DNA from: Sorex araneus
Taxonomy: Eukaryota > Chordata > Mammalia > Eulipotyphla > Soricidae
Length of the DNA: 64,000 bases
Assembly: GCF_027595985.1 (NCBI RefSeq)
Contig: NC_073303.1
Span: forward strand, 26,793,347 to 26,857,346
Direction: 5' to 3'
Part shown: positions 12,044-23,515 of the stretch, in pieces
How the letters are laid out: each line of letters begins with the position of its first letter
Numbering within the stretch: position 1 is the first letter of the stretch
Position numbers and translations under genes: made by a program
Notes under the pieces: model-generated
What the model was told of the DNA's origin: nothing
The model's database searches: none
What the model saw: only the letters and a program-made list of their open reading frames with translations

Positions 12044-12308
12044 TAGAAACCACCCCAGGTCTGGCTCTCCCCAGAGCCGTGATCCGCAGGCCCAGTCTCT
12101 CCAAAGATGCCCCCGTGTCAGGTGCCAATTCTCAAGGCCAGGCTGCCAGATGAACCAACGGCAGTTTGGGGCTTCCCATGTCCCCTCCTCAGATTTTAGC
12201 TGCTGGCCCAAATCTCAAGTTGTTACCGTACTTCTGATCCCGGCCGCCCTCAGGTGTGATGGATTTCCTGAAACGGCTCTCAGAACTCACAAAACCCATC
12301 GACTCGCT

Positions 12309-12443
12309 AGGACACACACACACACAACACAACACACAACATAACACACACAACACACACACAGAGCACACATACAACATAACACACACACACACACTCC
12401 AGACAGTTAAGGAGCAATGTGAGAATGTTTGGAGAGATAGCTA

Positions 12444-12499
<56 letters not shown>

Positions 12500-12544
12500 C
12501 AGACAGTTGAGGAGCAATGTGAGAATGTTTGGAGAGATAGCTAA
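12309..12544 (+). repeat. (CA)n arrays with a 100-bp tandem duplication
   Basis: CA-rich runs alternate with a 49-bp unique block that occurs at 12396-12444 and again exactly 100 bp later at 12496-12544, with a single difference (GTTAAGG against GTTGAGG). The junction GCTAGGACACAC occurs at about 12307 and 12440. Confidence 0.9.
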
Positions 12545-12689
12545 AGGTCAGCTGCTCGCCTGTGACTGACCTGACTTGATCCCGGGCACCACATATGATC
12601 TCCAGCGTGGGCCAAAATCAAAGAGATGCAGTGAGGATGTGGGGAGAGGCGGGGAGAGGCCGGGAAAGGAAAAGGCCTTTGGAAAAAGC

Positions 12690-12890
12690 TATTGGAACAA
12701 TCGACCAGCCAGATGGAGAAAAGCTTAATTAGGTCCTACCTCATACCGTACATGGAAATCAATCCACAGATATAGAAAATGAATCAGAAAACTTGCAGAA
12801 GAAAATGCCGCTGTGGACAGCTGCCGCCGTGTAAACAACGGCCCGGCTTCAGGCTCAGGGACGCTGGTGTCAGGAGAGACACCGGTCTTC
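12690..12890 (+). mobile_element. L1 ORF2-like fragment
   Basis: TCCTACCTCATACCGTACAT, then AAATCAATCCACAGATAT, resemble the end of L1 ORF2 (the segment encoding the TPYTKINSxWIKD-type motif). The frame is broken by stops. Identification is from memory of the family, so the borders are rough. Confidence 0.5.
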
Positions 12891-13319
12891 CGGCTGAAAC
12901 TCTGGGGCCTGCGGGAGGGGGACCCCAGTTCTGCAGATCCCGGAGCACGTGGCCACAGACACAGCCGTGTGGCAGCTCCTAGCTCCACAGCACTGGCAGC
13001 ACATCGGACGGGAAGGTCACAGCGCCGGCAGCAAAGCGCGAGAAACAAACCCCGAGACACGAAGGCGCCAGCACAGCACACGGCTCAGGACACCCTCCCG
13101 TCGACCTGAACGACCCCATGCTGAGATGCAACTGTTTTTACAAATTTTCTTTAACTCAACTGTTTTGTTTCTTCTAGACTATTTATTTTGTATTGCTTGT
13201 TATGAACAGCATATGATGTCGCGTGGCTGCAAGAGCGGCCGCGCGCTCCTGAAATTCTAAACTTTTAATAATTAGGGTCTGGAGAGATCTCTGCAGCGAG
13301 CTGCTCGGTTCTGAGATTC

Positions 13320-13504
13320 TTTTATTTATTTATTTATTTATTTATTTGCTTCACACCCGGGGATGCACAGGAGTTACTCCTGTCTCTGTGCTCAGGAATT
13401 CCTCCTGGCGGTGCTCGGGGGACCATATGGGATGCTGGGAATCGAACCCGGGTCTGCTGCGTGCAAGGCAAACGCCCTACCCGCTGTGCTATCGCTCCAG
13501 CCCC
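13320..13504 (-). mobile_element. Young SINE plus (TTTA)n tail
   Basis: The minus-strand copy at 13348-13504 has intact GGGAATCGAACCCGGGTCTG and ends (its head) at CTATCGCTCCAGCCCC. On the + strand it is preceded by (TTTA)n at 13320-13347, the expanded A-rich tail. Confidence 0.88.
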
Positions 13505-13837
13505 CCGAGATCCTTCTGTGTGTGTCTGGATCACGGCCGTTCAGGGGGCTCACGTGGTAGGCGGAAGCAGTTGGTGGGCATCGACTCACGAGCCCCTCCC
13601 CCATCCGCGGGGCCTGGCGTCTGCCTCACTGCTCCGGAGTTCCTGGCCTTTCCGTTGGCTTCTGGAAGATGGGGTTCTGGGGGGCAGGCGGAGGGACACA
13701 CCAGCTCCCGCCCGGAGTCGCCCGTGAGAGCGGCCGGTGCAAAGCCCAGAGGTGTCTCCGCAGAGAGCTCTCGGCTCCAGGGTTCTTCTGTGTGTCTGTG
13801 AGCTGTTGCTGTTTCGTCTGTTTTGTTTTGTTTTGGC

Positions 13838-14045
13838 TTTTCTGGTTCACACCCAGCGATGCTCAGGGGCTACATCAGGGGTTAGCACAGCGGGGAGGGC
13901 GTTTGCCTTGCACGTGGCCGACCGGGTTCGATTCCCAGCGACCCATATGGTCCCCCAAGTACCGCCAGGAGTAATTCCTGAGTGCATGAGCCAGGAGCAA
14001 CCCCTGTGCATCGCTGGGTGTGACCAAAAAAGCAAAAAATAAATA
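13838..14045 (+). mobile_element. SINE, with an antisense fragment in front
   Basis: A short minus-strand piece (13838-13874, TTCACACCCAGCGATGCTCA) abuts a plus-strand copy from 13879 (GGTTAGCACAGCGGGGAGGG) to a CAAAAAATAAATAA tail. Confidence 0.8.
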
Positions 14046-14383
14046 AGAGAAGAGAGTGCCACCGTGAAGTCGTTTATCCCGGCGGCACAGGTAGGAAGAG
14101 ACCAGGAAGCAGCTGGAGTGCAGGGTGCGAGGGCTGCTCTGCCCCTCCCCCACCAGCTCGGGTTGGGGGCACTGCCCTCGCCTGAGCAGCTGCTGTCCCC
14201 GGGCTGTGGGGAGTCCCGTGGGGAGCTGCAGGGTTTTGCGCCAGTCCAGTGCTCTCCTCCCACACGCCGGGAACGCGGCCCCTGAGAAGCGCCATCCCGG
14301 CAGCCTCTGGCCTGGAACCCTGAGCAGAGAGCACAGAGCTGCAGCCTTCACCAAGGCTGCCAGGAAATGAGCACAGGGAGGGG

Positions 14384-14560
14384 GCTCACCCAGCAGTGCT
14401 CAGGACTTCCTCCTGGCTCGGTACCCTGAGGTGCTCGGGCTCGGTGCTCAGGGCACCATATATGGTGCCACCGATTATTTTTGTTTGGGGGCCCCAGACC
14501 CCGGTGGTGCTCAGGGGCTACTCCTGGCTCTACTCAGACGTGATCCCTGGGCTCGAGGGG
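14384..14560 (-). mobile_element. Old SINE fragments
   Basis: Two partial minus-strand bodies lie at 14384-14470 and 14476-14560, identified by GTGCTCAGG and TCCTGGCTC blocks. Confidence 0.5.
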
Positions 14561-14863
14561 CCTTTGCCGCATAAGGGACAGAAGCAGGTTCAGCCACAGG
14601 TGAGGCCTGACCCTGTGCGCTCCCTCCGGCCCAAGGTCACTGCAGGCGGGGGAGCTCCCAGGCAGTGCACAGGGGGCCCACAGGCACCTCCCGGCCACCT
14701 GGATTGGTAGGGGACAAGGGCCCAGGGCCAGATGCTGCTTTGTGGTGCTGGGAAACCCGGGCCACTCCCGTGATGACTGGGGCCGACAGGGTGCGTCCAG
14801 CAGTGCTTGGGACCACCTGGATGCTGGGGGTAGAACCAGGGGCAGAGGCAGAGGAGCTGGACT

Positions 14864-15200
14864 TTTTTTTTTTTTTTAGCTTTTTGAGTCATGCCCGGCG
14901 ATGCTCAGGAGTTACTCCTGGCTCTGCACTCAGGAATTACTTCTGGCGGTGCTCGGGGAATCACATGGGATGCTGGGATTCGAACCCGGGTCGGCCGCGT
15001 GCAAGGCAAACGCCCTACCCACTGTGCTATCGCTCCAGCCCCGGTGCTGAACTTTCTTCTGGTTCCCCAAGAGCATTTGCTGTTCAGTTTTGTTTTTGGG
15101 GGCGTCCATCCACGGCTGTGCTCAAGGCTGACTCCTGGCTCGACTCAGTGACCGTTCCTGGCAGGTCCAACCTGGTCGGCCACACGAGGCAAGTGCCGCT
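14864..15200 (-). mobile_element. Young SINE and an older neighbour
   Basis: 14864-15042 is a full minus-strand copy with T-tract, GGGATTCGAACCCGGGTCGG and CTATCGCTCCAGCCCC. Weak flank similarity (GAGCTGGACTTT / GTGCTGAACTTT) suggests its target duplication. 15085-15200 is an older, partial copy. Confidence 0.8.
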
Positions 15201-15719
15201 CCTGCCCGCCCTGCCCTGACCTCACAGGTCAGTGTGCCACCCACAGGACACAGCTACCCCTTGGCCCCCGCTGTCAGCCTGCAGGGCTGGGGGCCGGTCG
15301 CCAAGTCGGTCTCACCAGCTGGGCCAGTGAGCCCACCCCTAAGGGCACCTTGGCGGTGGGAATCCCTAGTTTTGCTGGTGTTTTGGTTTGGTTTCGAACC
15401 ACGTCTGATGATCCCTCTCCTTTTTTTTGTTTGTTTTGTTTTGTTTTTTGCTTTTGGGCTACGCCCGTACACCTGGCAGTGCTCGGGGCTTGCAGCAAGC
15501 ACCTCGACCAAGTTAGGGAGCACTGTCACCGAGAGTGGGTCCCCTCATTCCAGAGCACCACACAAAAAGGGGGGAAGAAATCGAAGGAAATTCATATAAA
15601 GCAAAACAGATGGGGCGGTTTTTACCTCTATTCCTGGCTCTGCGCTTGGGGGTCGCTGGGTGGGCCTGGGGGCGTGCCGGGAACCTGTGTGGAAGGCAAG
15701 CGCCCGGCCCACCGTTCCG

Positions 15720-15728
15720 CCATCTCTG

Positions 15729-15759
<31 letters not shown>

Positions 15760-15812
15760 GTCTCTCTGTCTCTGTCTCTGACTGTGTCTCTCTGTCTCTG
15801 TCTCTCGGTACC
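15720..15812 (+). repeat. (TCTCTG)n-type simple repeat
   Basis: Irregular TCTCTG/TCTG units run for about 90 bases. Confidence 0.9.
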
Positions 15813-16759
15813 CAGGTGAGTAGGTTGCCTCCGGGATGTGCCAGCAGCAGCGTGCCCCTGTCCTCCAGCCCCCTGCACTTCCCTTCACCCTAAGCCTACA
15901 CGTGAGGGGAACTATGCAGGGCTGGGGGGAGGAGGGGCCTGCAGCCCAACAGAACACACGCTTTCACCCCCTCGCCCCCTGCACACCCCACCTTTTTGCT
16001 TTCTGCTGTGCCTGGGGGTTGTTCGGGAAAGAGAGGAGGTAGATCTTCAGGGGCGGGAAAGCCGCCCCCCGTCTCTCCCCCAGCAGCGGTGACACCCGGC
16101 AGGCCCAGGGAAGGTCTGGAGGGAGAGGAGTCGGGGAGAGCCACAGATGGGGTAATCGGGAGGCGGGGGCAGGGAGCAGCTCTGGCTGCTCCAGTCCACT
16201 GGGGAGGGGGCTGGGGGGTGAGCTGACAAGTTTGCTGGGGGCGGGGCTGGCAGGACAGAAGCCCGCCTGGACGGGGAGCACCTCCCGGGGAAGGAAAGTT
16301 CGGGTGGGAGGGAGTCAGGCTCAGCCGGAAGAGGAGCCTAGGCTCTGAGACCCAGGTGCTGGGGAGGTCCTGGGGGGCGGGGAGCCCCAAAAACCTTGGC
16401 CTCCTCTCATTCGTCCTGAGATTGATGGAGGGCGCCTGGGGGGGTTGGAGCGGGGGGCTTGGGGCCTGCTTCTGGGGGCTGGGGGCACCTTTGCATGGGG
16501 GGGTAGCGTCACCATGGAGAAACCCAGAACAGGGCACAAGGTGCGGAGCTCCCTTGCAGTCCCTCCCACCCCTCCACCACGGAGAGGAGGGGACCGTGGG
16601 CGGAGATAGGATGGCAGTTGGGGTACATCCCTGTGCACCCTCTGGTCCCCCGAGCATCGCCCGGTATAACCATGGACACCCCAGCACCCCAGGGACCAAG
16701 CAACGCCCCATCCTGGATGACGAAGAATCACCAGTAAGCACAGCTTGGGAGACCCCAGT

Positions 16760-16760
16760 A

Positions 16761-16791
<31 letters not shown>
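16760..16791 (+). repeat. (CATA)n microsatellite
   Basis: About seven CATA units end in a TATGTTACATTAATATATG stretch. Confidence 0.9.
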
Positions 16792-17211
16792 GTTACATTA
16801 ATATATGCTAAACACATGTACTTGAGAGATCCCATATAAGGAGAAGGAAGACCCTGGACGACGAAAGATACAGCCTAGCCCAAGGGCCGCCCCGGCGCCT
16901 CAGACCATGAGGTCTGAGACCATGAGGCCGGGAGGGTCGGGGCTCCCTGCTGCCTCCACCCCACCGGCCTTTATGAAAAGGAAAGGGGCCCCAGCTGCCC
17001 TGACTCCTGGCTCATTCCCGGAGCCCCCCTTTCTACACACTGCCCCCTCGACACCACTGCTTTCTGGCCAAGGAGGAAGAGCACCCAGAAGGGAGCACCC
17101 AGGCGAGGCGCGGGGGAGACAGCGGCGGAGCCCCCACCTCCCAGTGAGACTGGCGAGCCCACCGGCCTCTCTGTGCCCGGCTGACTCACCGGCAGGAAGG
17201 AGAGGTGGGCT

Positions 17212-17295
17212 GGAGGGGTCGTACACTGGACAGGGTGTTTGCCCTGCCCCCGGCTGGCCCAGCTCCAATCCTCGGTCCCCCGAGCACTGCCGGAA
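17212..17295 (+). mobile_element. SINE fragment
   Basis: GGACAGGGTGTTTGCCCTGC and CCCCCGAGCACTGCCGG mark a head-side fragment lacking the second half. Confidence 0.5.
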
Positions 17296-17435
17296 GCATC
17301 GGCAGCCGCGAAACAGCAGCCAGGGGCTTACACTGCAGGAGCGTCTTGTCTCCGGCTTCAGGTTAGCCCACAAGGGTAGCCTGAGCATGGGATAGCGGGC
17401 GGCAAGAGTGACCGACAGCCCCTGGTTCTGTTTGG

Positions 17436-17467
17436 TATGTGTGCTCTGTGTGTGTGTGTGTGTGTAT

Positions 17468-17498
<31 letters not shown>

Positions 17499-17602
17499 CG
17501 CATGCGTGCATGTGTATGCTGCGTGTGTGTGTGCGTGTGTGTGCTGTGTGTGTGCTGTGTGTGCTGTGTGTGTGTGTGCTGTGTGTGTGTGTGTGTGTAT
17601 GC
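17436..17602 (+). repeat. (GT)n array with CG core
   Basis: A 165-bp tract is almost purely alternating purine-pyrimidine: GT repeats around GCGCGCGCGCGCATGCGTGC, then mixed GTGCTGTGTG units. Confidence 0.92.
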
Positions 17603-17745
17603 AGGCCACACCCAGTGTAGCTCAGGACTGACTCCTGGCTCTGTTCTGGGGATCACGACTGTGGACCCCTATGGGGCTGGGGGATAGGCCCGGGTGGGCC
17701 GCATGCAAGGCAGTTGCCGTGCCCACAGTACTGCGGCTCCAGCCT
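17603..17745 (-). mobile_element. Old SINE next to the GT array
   Basis: CAGGCCACACCCAGTGTAGC through CCGCATGCAAGGCAGTTGCC to CTGCGGCTCCAGCC on the + strand. Confidence 0.65.
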
Positions 17746-18062
17746 CATCCATTTTGCTTCAAGTTGATTTTCTTTGATTTCTTCCCTCCTCTCCTTCCAC
17801 CCCTCCTTGTGTAGTGCTCTGTGACGAGGGGGACCCCGCACAGTGGGTATTTGGTGACGCTGCTCCCTAACTCAAAGTGCTCCTTCCACACTTGGCTGAA
17901 GGTGCCACAACTGACACATTCGGCGGTGGAGACAGGGACCCCAAGGGCAGAGCAGGCTCCCTCAGGGGCCTGAGGGGCAGTGCCAGGACCGGCTGCTCAG
18001 ACTCACCGTCTCACCCTCCCCGAGGCAGGCCCTCCACCGGGAAGCGGCCCCTTTCGAGGTTA

Positions 18063-18222
18063 TTTCTTTTTTTTTTTTTAATTTTTTTGGGTCACTCCTG
18101 GCTCTGCACTCAGGAATTACTCCTGGCAGTGCTCGGGGAACCATATGGGATGCTGGGAATCGAACCCGGGTCGATCAGGTGCAAGGCAAACACCCTACCC
18201 ACTGTGCTATCGGTCCAGCCCC
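18063..18222 (-). mobile_element. Young SINE
   Basis: T-tract, GGGAATCGAACCCGGGTCGA and CTATCGGTCCAGCCCC are present. A GGTTATTTCT repeat flanks both sides. Confidence 0.85.
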
Positions 18223-18257
18223 CGTGGTTATTTCTATTTGTTTCTTGGATTTTTTTT

Positions 18258-18585
18258 GTCTTTTGAGCCACACCTGACCGTGCTCAAGGACCCTCCTAGA
18301 GGGGCCCGGGGGCCGTGTGTAGTGCAGGGGGTCCACCCCAGGCTGGCCCCATGCAAGCACTCTCCCTCTGACCCTAGTTTCCTATTTTTCTTTGTATTTT
18401 CTTTTGGCTTGGAGAAAACTCTGTTATTACTATTTTTTTGGACCACACTTGCCTGTTATGAGGCCTTACTCCTGACTCAGTGCTCAGGAATCATCCCCGT
18501 GGTGCTTGAGTGGTGCCCGGGATCAAACCAGGGTCATTGGCAAGCAAGGCGTGAGCCCTGTGGTAAGTGCTCCCGTCGCTGTCTA
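18258..18585 (-). mobile_element. Two old SINEs
   Basis: 18258-18375 (GAGCCACACCTGACCGTGCT ...) and 18430-18585 (GGACCACACTTGCC ... GATCAAACCAGGGTCA) are partial, diverged minus-strand copies. Confidence 0.55.
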
Positions 18586-18763
18586 CTCCCCGCAGTGCCC
18601 AAGGCCTCCTCCAGGTGGCGCTCCTGGGACCCGGGTGCCAGGGAGTGCTCCCAGGCTCCGGACTGAAGCTTCCCTCAGCCCTTAAGCCATCTTTCCCGCC
18701 AAACTTTTTTATGTATGTGAAGATGGGATTTTCGCCTTTTGTTTTTTATTTTATTTTTGTTGT

Positions 18764-18910
18764 TGTTGTTTGCTTTTTGGGTCACACCTGGCCATTACTG
18801 CTGGCTCTGCATTCAGGAATTACTCCCGGGGGTGCTCAGGGGACCATACGGGATGCTGGGAATCGAACCCGGGTTGGCCACATGCAAGCCCTACCCGCTG
18901 TGCTATCCCC
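18764..18910 (-). mobile_element. SINE with small internal deletion
   Basis: GCTTTTTGGGTCACACCTGG and GGGAATCGAACCCGGGTTGG are intact. Near the head CAAGGCAAACGCC is shortened to CAAGCC. Confidence 0.82.
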
Positions 18911-19194
18911 CTGATTTATTTTATTTATTTTTAGTCAGTCGGCCGGGTTCAAGACACTCTACCCACTCTACTTTCTCTGGCCCATTTATAAAATCTTGGA
19001 GAGTCGTTTTTGCCTAATATTCGATCATGGGAGCCTCTCCATCTTCTCACTTGCTTTGGGTGAAAATACAAAGCCGAGAGTCCCAAAACAAAAAAGAAAA
19101 TAGGATGCCACTCTTTCTCTGCACAGAACAGCTTTGACTTTTTCCCCCTCTTGATCACTAGTATGAATTGATATACCATAGTATAGTTTTCCTT

Positions 19195-19305
19195 TTGGTT
19201 TTGGGGCCTCACCCGCAGTGCTCAGGACTCACTCCTGGCACACTCAGGGGATCAAACCAGCGTCAGTGGCAGGCAGGGCAAGTGCCCTACCACTATCACC
19301 CCCTG
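19195..19305 (-). mobile_element. Old truncated SINE
   Basis: GGGGCCTCACCCGCAGTGCT and GGGGATCAAACCAGCGTCAG identify it. Confidence 0.55.
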
Positions 19306-19562
19306 GCAACTGGCTCCTTGACCTTCACCCTGAGAAAAGGGGAAGCAGAAAAGGGGGACGCGCCGTCTGCATGTGCCATGTCCTGGGCCCCGTGAAAGAG
19401 TTTGTGCTGAGGCCTCAAGCTCTCAGGAGGACGCTAATGTGTCTCAGGGAGGGGAAAGGGGGGACGTTCCTGGTGGTGGTGGTGAAAGACCCCAAAGTCC
19501 CAGCTCCTTTTGAGCCTCTTCTCCAGCCCCCAGGAGGCTGTTTAAAATTGGAGGGATACAGG

Positions 19563-19741
19563 GGCCGGAGCAATAGCACAGCGGGGAGGGCGTTTGCCTT
19601 GCACACGGCTGACCCGGGTTCGACTCCCAGCATCCCATACGGTCCCCGAGCACCACCAGGAGTAATTCCTGAGTGCAGAGCCAGGAGTAACCCCTGTGCA
19701 TCGCCGGGGGTGACCCAAAAAGCAAAAAAAAAAAAAAAAAA
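19563..19741 (+). mobile_element. Young SINE just upstream of the SMIM29 island
   Basis: GGCCGGAGCAATAGCACAGC, a perfect GGTTCGACTCCC and an 18-base A tail are present. Confidence 0.88.
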
Positions 19742-19849
19742 TGACGCCCTTTTGGCTTGTACCTGCGCCCTGAGAGCTCGGCCCTCGAGCGTCTGTGCTC
19801 CCTGGAGGGAGAGGCTCACGCGGGGAACTCTGCACTCAGAACGAGCATC

Positions 19850-20595
19850 TGCACGTACTCCTGCTGGAGGGGGGCGCGGCCTGTCCCCAGAGGTGTCAGA
19901 GGCCGGGCCCGTGCAGGTGGCTCTCGGGCAGGCACGGCGGGAGCGGGCGGGGGGCCGGGCCGCGAGGGTCCCCGCGGCGCGGGAGGGCTGGGGGCACCAG
20001 GGGCTGCCCGCCCCCCTGAGCGCGAGGCTCGCCCCCCGCAGAGCCGGCCGCACCGCCGCAACGGACTCCGCGGCGGCAGGTCGCGCTGTCGCCGGCGCTC
20101 GGGGCTGCCTCCGTCGGGGGCGGGGCCGAGCCCGCGGCCGCGCGCGACCCCAGCGCCCCCGCCCCCCACTCTCGCCGTGCGCGGCCGGGCGCAGGCCGCG
20201 GGCTCGGGAAGGAAAGGGCGCCCGGAGCGGTCGAGCGCGCGAACAAAGCCGCCGCCCGGGCCCGCGCGGAACCGGCCCCGGCGCCCCGCGCAGGGCCGCG
20301 CTCCGCCCGCGGGGAACGCCGGGAAACGGCGCGCGCGCCGCCCCCCGCGGCGCAGCCCTCGCCCGCCCCCTGGCGGCGCCCGGCAGGCGCGGCAGCCCGC
20401 GCCCTCCCCGCTCGCCCCGGCCTCGCCGCGGCCCCGCCCACCTGCCGCCTCGGGATTGGCCGCGCGCGGAGGGCCGGGATTGGCGGCGCCCGCGCCGCGG
20501 CCCCGCCCCCTTCCCGGGGCCTTTGATCACGCGCGCGCCGCGCTTCCGGGGCGCGGGAGCCGAGCGAGGGCGTCGCTGCGCGGCCGCGGCGGGAG
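19850..20595 (+). promoter_or_regulatory. SMIM29: CpG island, SMIM29 promoter and first non-coding exon
   Basis: Very CpG-rich DNA holds two inverted CCAAT boxes (ATTGGC at 20455-20460 and 20479-20484) and GC boxes (CCCCGCCC near 20433 and 20505), with no TATA. The sequence then runs GCGCGGGAGCCGAGCGAGGG ... GCGGGAG and meets a good donor GGGAG|GTAAGG, so an untranslated first exon ending at 20595 is likely. The transcription start should lie shortly downstream of the CCAAT/GC boxes, about 20530-20560. CpG richness continues to about 20820 in intron 1. Confidence 0.7.
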
Positions 20596-21913
<1,318 letters not shown>

Positions 21914-21981
21914 GCTGGCCCCTGGCCCTGAACTCGTGCTACCGGGGCCTGGTGTATAGTACTCCTTATAAATATTTTGTA

Positions 21982-21987
21982 AATAAA
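21982..21987 (+). terminator. SMIM29: SMIM29 poly(A) signal
   Basis: AATAAA lies 69 bases after the stop in AT-rich sequence, followed by TGTTTTGTGG (GU-rich). The 3' UTR is therefore under 100 bases. Confidence 0.85.
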
Positions 21988-22048
21988 ATGTTTTGTGGCT
22001 AGTAGTACCAGTGACATTTCAGGAGGGGCAGGTGGGGGGGGGGGAACC

Positions 22049-22203
22049 TACCCAGCAGCACTAAGAATTCCGTCCAGGGTCCAGGCTTCACACTCGGGTC
22101 ACTCCTAGAGGGCTCAAGAGGACAATAGGGGGCACCAGGCACCACACTGGGCCAGCTGCATGCAAGGCAGGAGCCCTCCTCACCGCACCACTGCACTGGC
22201 ACC
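22049..22203 (-). mobile_element. Old SINE between the SMIM29 and HMGA1 ends
   Basis: CCAGCTGCATGCAAGGCAGG and ACCGCACCACTGCACTGGC give the minus-strand head side. The rest is diverged. Confidence 0.55.
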
Positions 22204-22517
22204 GGACCTGTGATCTTAACAGGGGTTTCCAGTGCTCTGCGGCTCGGTCCTGGGCCAGTGTCCGGGCAGCTGGCTGGGGCGGCAGGGTGGGCCCTCTGTG
22301 CTCACTCTGGGCGCCGTGCAGTGCCAGGGAACTGAACCTGTCCAGCTGTAGGCACGACCTGGCTTGGGCCCTCAGACCCAAGTTAGGTAGGAGTCTGGCA
22401 TTCCTAAGTCCCAGAGTAGACCCAGTACCTTTGCTCTCCACACCCCCACCCACCCCCAGTCCTTCCCACCCCCCGCTGGCCCCAGGTCTCAGACTCCAGT
22501 CCAGAAAAGGATATTTT

Positions 22518-22523
22518 TTTATT
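22518..22523 (-). terminator. HMGA1: HMGA1 poly(A) signal
   Basis: AATAAA on the minus strand (TTTATT on +) is followed by T-rich ATCCTTTTCTGG. It is the only strong signal downstream of the HMGA1 stop. Confidence 0.8.
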
Positions 22524-22839
22524 CAAGTAACTGCAAGTAGGAAACCAGAAGGGGCCCCAGGCTGGGACAAATAGTGGCTGCCTCCTCCCCAACAGAACGG
22601 GGTGAGGCGGCCTCCCACCCTCCACGGACAACAAAGCCCCCCTCACTCTGCCGAGCAGGGCAGGGCCCCACCTTCCCTGCAACTAGGGTGGTCAGTGCCC
22701 CCACCGCCCTCCTGCCCCAGGCCACTGGCCCGCGGGGCGGGGGTGGCGGGCGGGGGCCGGGGCTGTTTGGCGCTGGTAGCAGCAATGAGGGTGCTGAAGA
22801 ATGAAACAGTGAACAAAAAACAACACAACTAACTGTCCA

Positions 22840-22846
22840 GAGGTAG
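22840..22846 (-). promoter_or_regulatory. HMGA1: let-7 seed match in the HMGA1 3' UTR
   Basis: The mRNA-sense strand reads ACAAACTACCTCTGG, containing CTACCTC, the 7-mer complement of the let-7 seed. HMGA genes are known let-7 targets. Use in this species is inferred. Confidence 0.5.
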
Positions 22847-23461
22847 TTTGTGAACAGAGGAAAAGATGGAACCAGAACCTTGGGGGCCGGGGCGGGCGGG
22901 GGGAGCTCCGTGTGGCGCAGGCCCGGCGCGGACAGAGAAGGGGGTGCCTTCATCCTGCACCCCGCGCGCGGCGGCCCGGCCTAACGCAGGCACTAGGCCG
23001 GGAGAGAAGGAAAGTGGGCGAGCGCCACGCTGGAGACGTGGAGGGGATGGGGGGGTGTGATCGGGGCCACCTCTGCTGCCGCCAGTGGAGGGGAGGGGGC
23101 GCGTTAGAATGAAGGGGCTGGGGCCCCTTTTAAGGCCAAGGGAGCCCACCCAGGCCCCTTAGTGGGAAGCCAGAGGGAAGGGGGGACAGGAGGGATGGCC
23201 CCCAAGCAAGAACCGAGTCCTGCTGAGGCGGGTGCTGAAGGTGCAGCTAGTGGCGCTGTTAGGGGCTGGGGGGAGGCAGGAGAGACACAGGGGACAGCGC
23301 CCCCTCCTGGGCCCAGGGGCCAAGGTGGTGGCTGGTGTGCTGTGTAGTGTGTGGGGGTGGGTGGGCGGGTGGGCAGGCCTGGGGGTGCGGGGGTGATGGG
23401 GGGCGGAGCTGTCCAGTCCCAGAAGAATCGGCTCCTGGTGCGGGCTTGGGGGGGTCACTGC

Positions 23462-23515
23462 TCACTGCTCCTCCTCCGAGGACTCCTGCGAGATGCCCTC
23501 CTCTTCCTCCTTCTC
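23462..23515 (-). CDS. HMGA1: HMGA1 last coding exon (acidic tail)
   Basis: EKEEEEGISQESSEEEQ then TGA, after the acceptor CCTCGCAG. Ser residues between the acidic runs are casein kinase 2-type sites in this family. Confidence 0.95.
   Translation of the reverse strand, partial: EKEEEEGISQESSEEEQ

Larger units (their letters stand above)
8303..19850. other. Intergenic spacer NUDT3-SMIM29
   Basis: No exon with good splice signals or recognisable protein was found. The content is SINEs on both strands, (CA)n, (TTTA)n, (TCTCTG)n, (CATA)n and (GT)n arrays, one L1-like scrap near 12.7 kb, and unique GC-rich DNA (14.05-14.38, 15.84-16.74, 16.9-17.2 kb) with no evident function. Long open frames here are antisense SINE or GC-rich chance frames. 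Confidence 0.7.
22500..23461 (-). other. HMGA1: HMGA1 3' UTR
   Basis: This tract runs from the stop codon at 23462 to just past the poly(A) signal at 22518-22523. It is free of SINEs, unlike nearly all other DNA of this length here, which suggests selective constraint. A let-7 seed match lies at 22840-22846. Confidence 0.8.
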
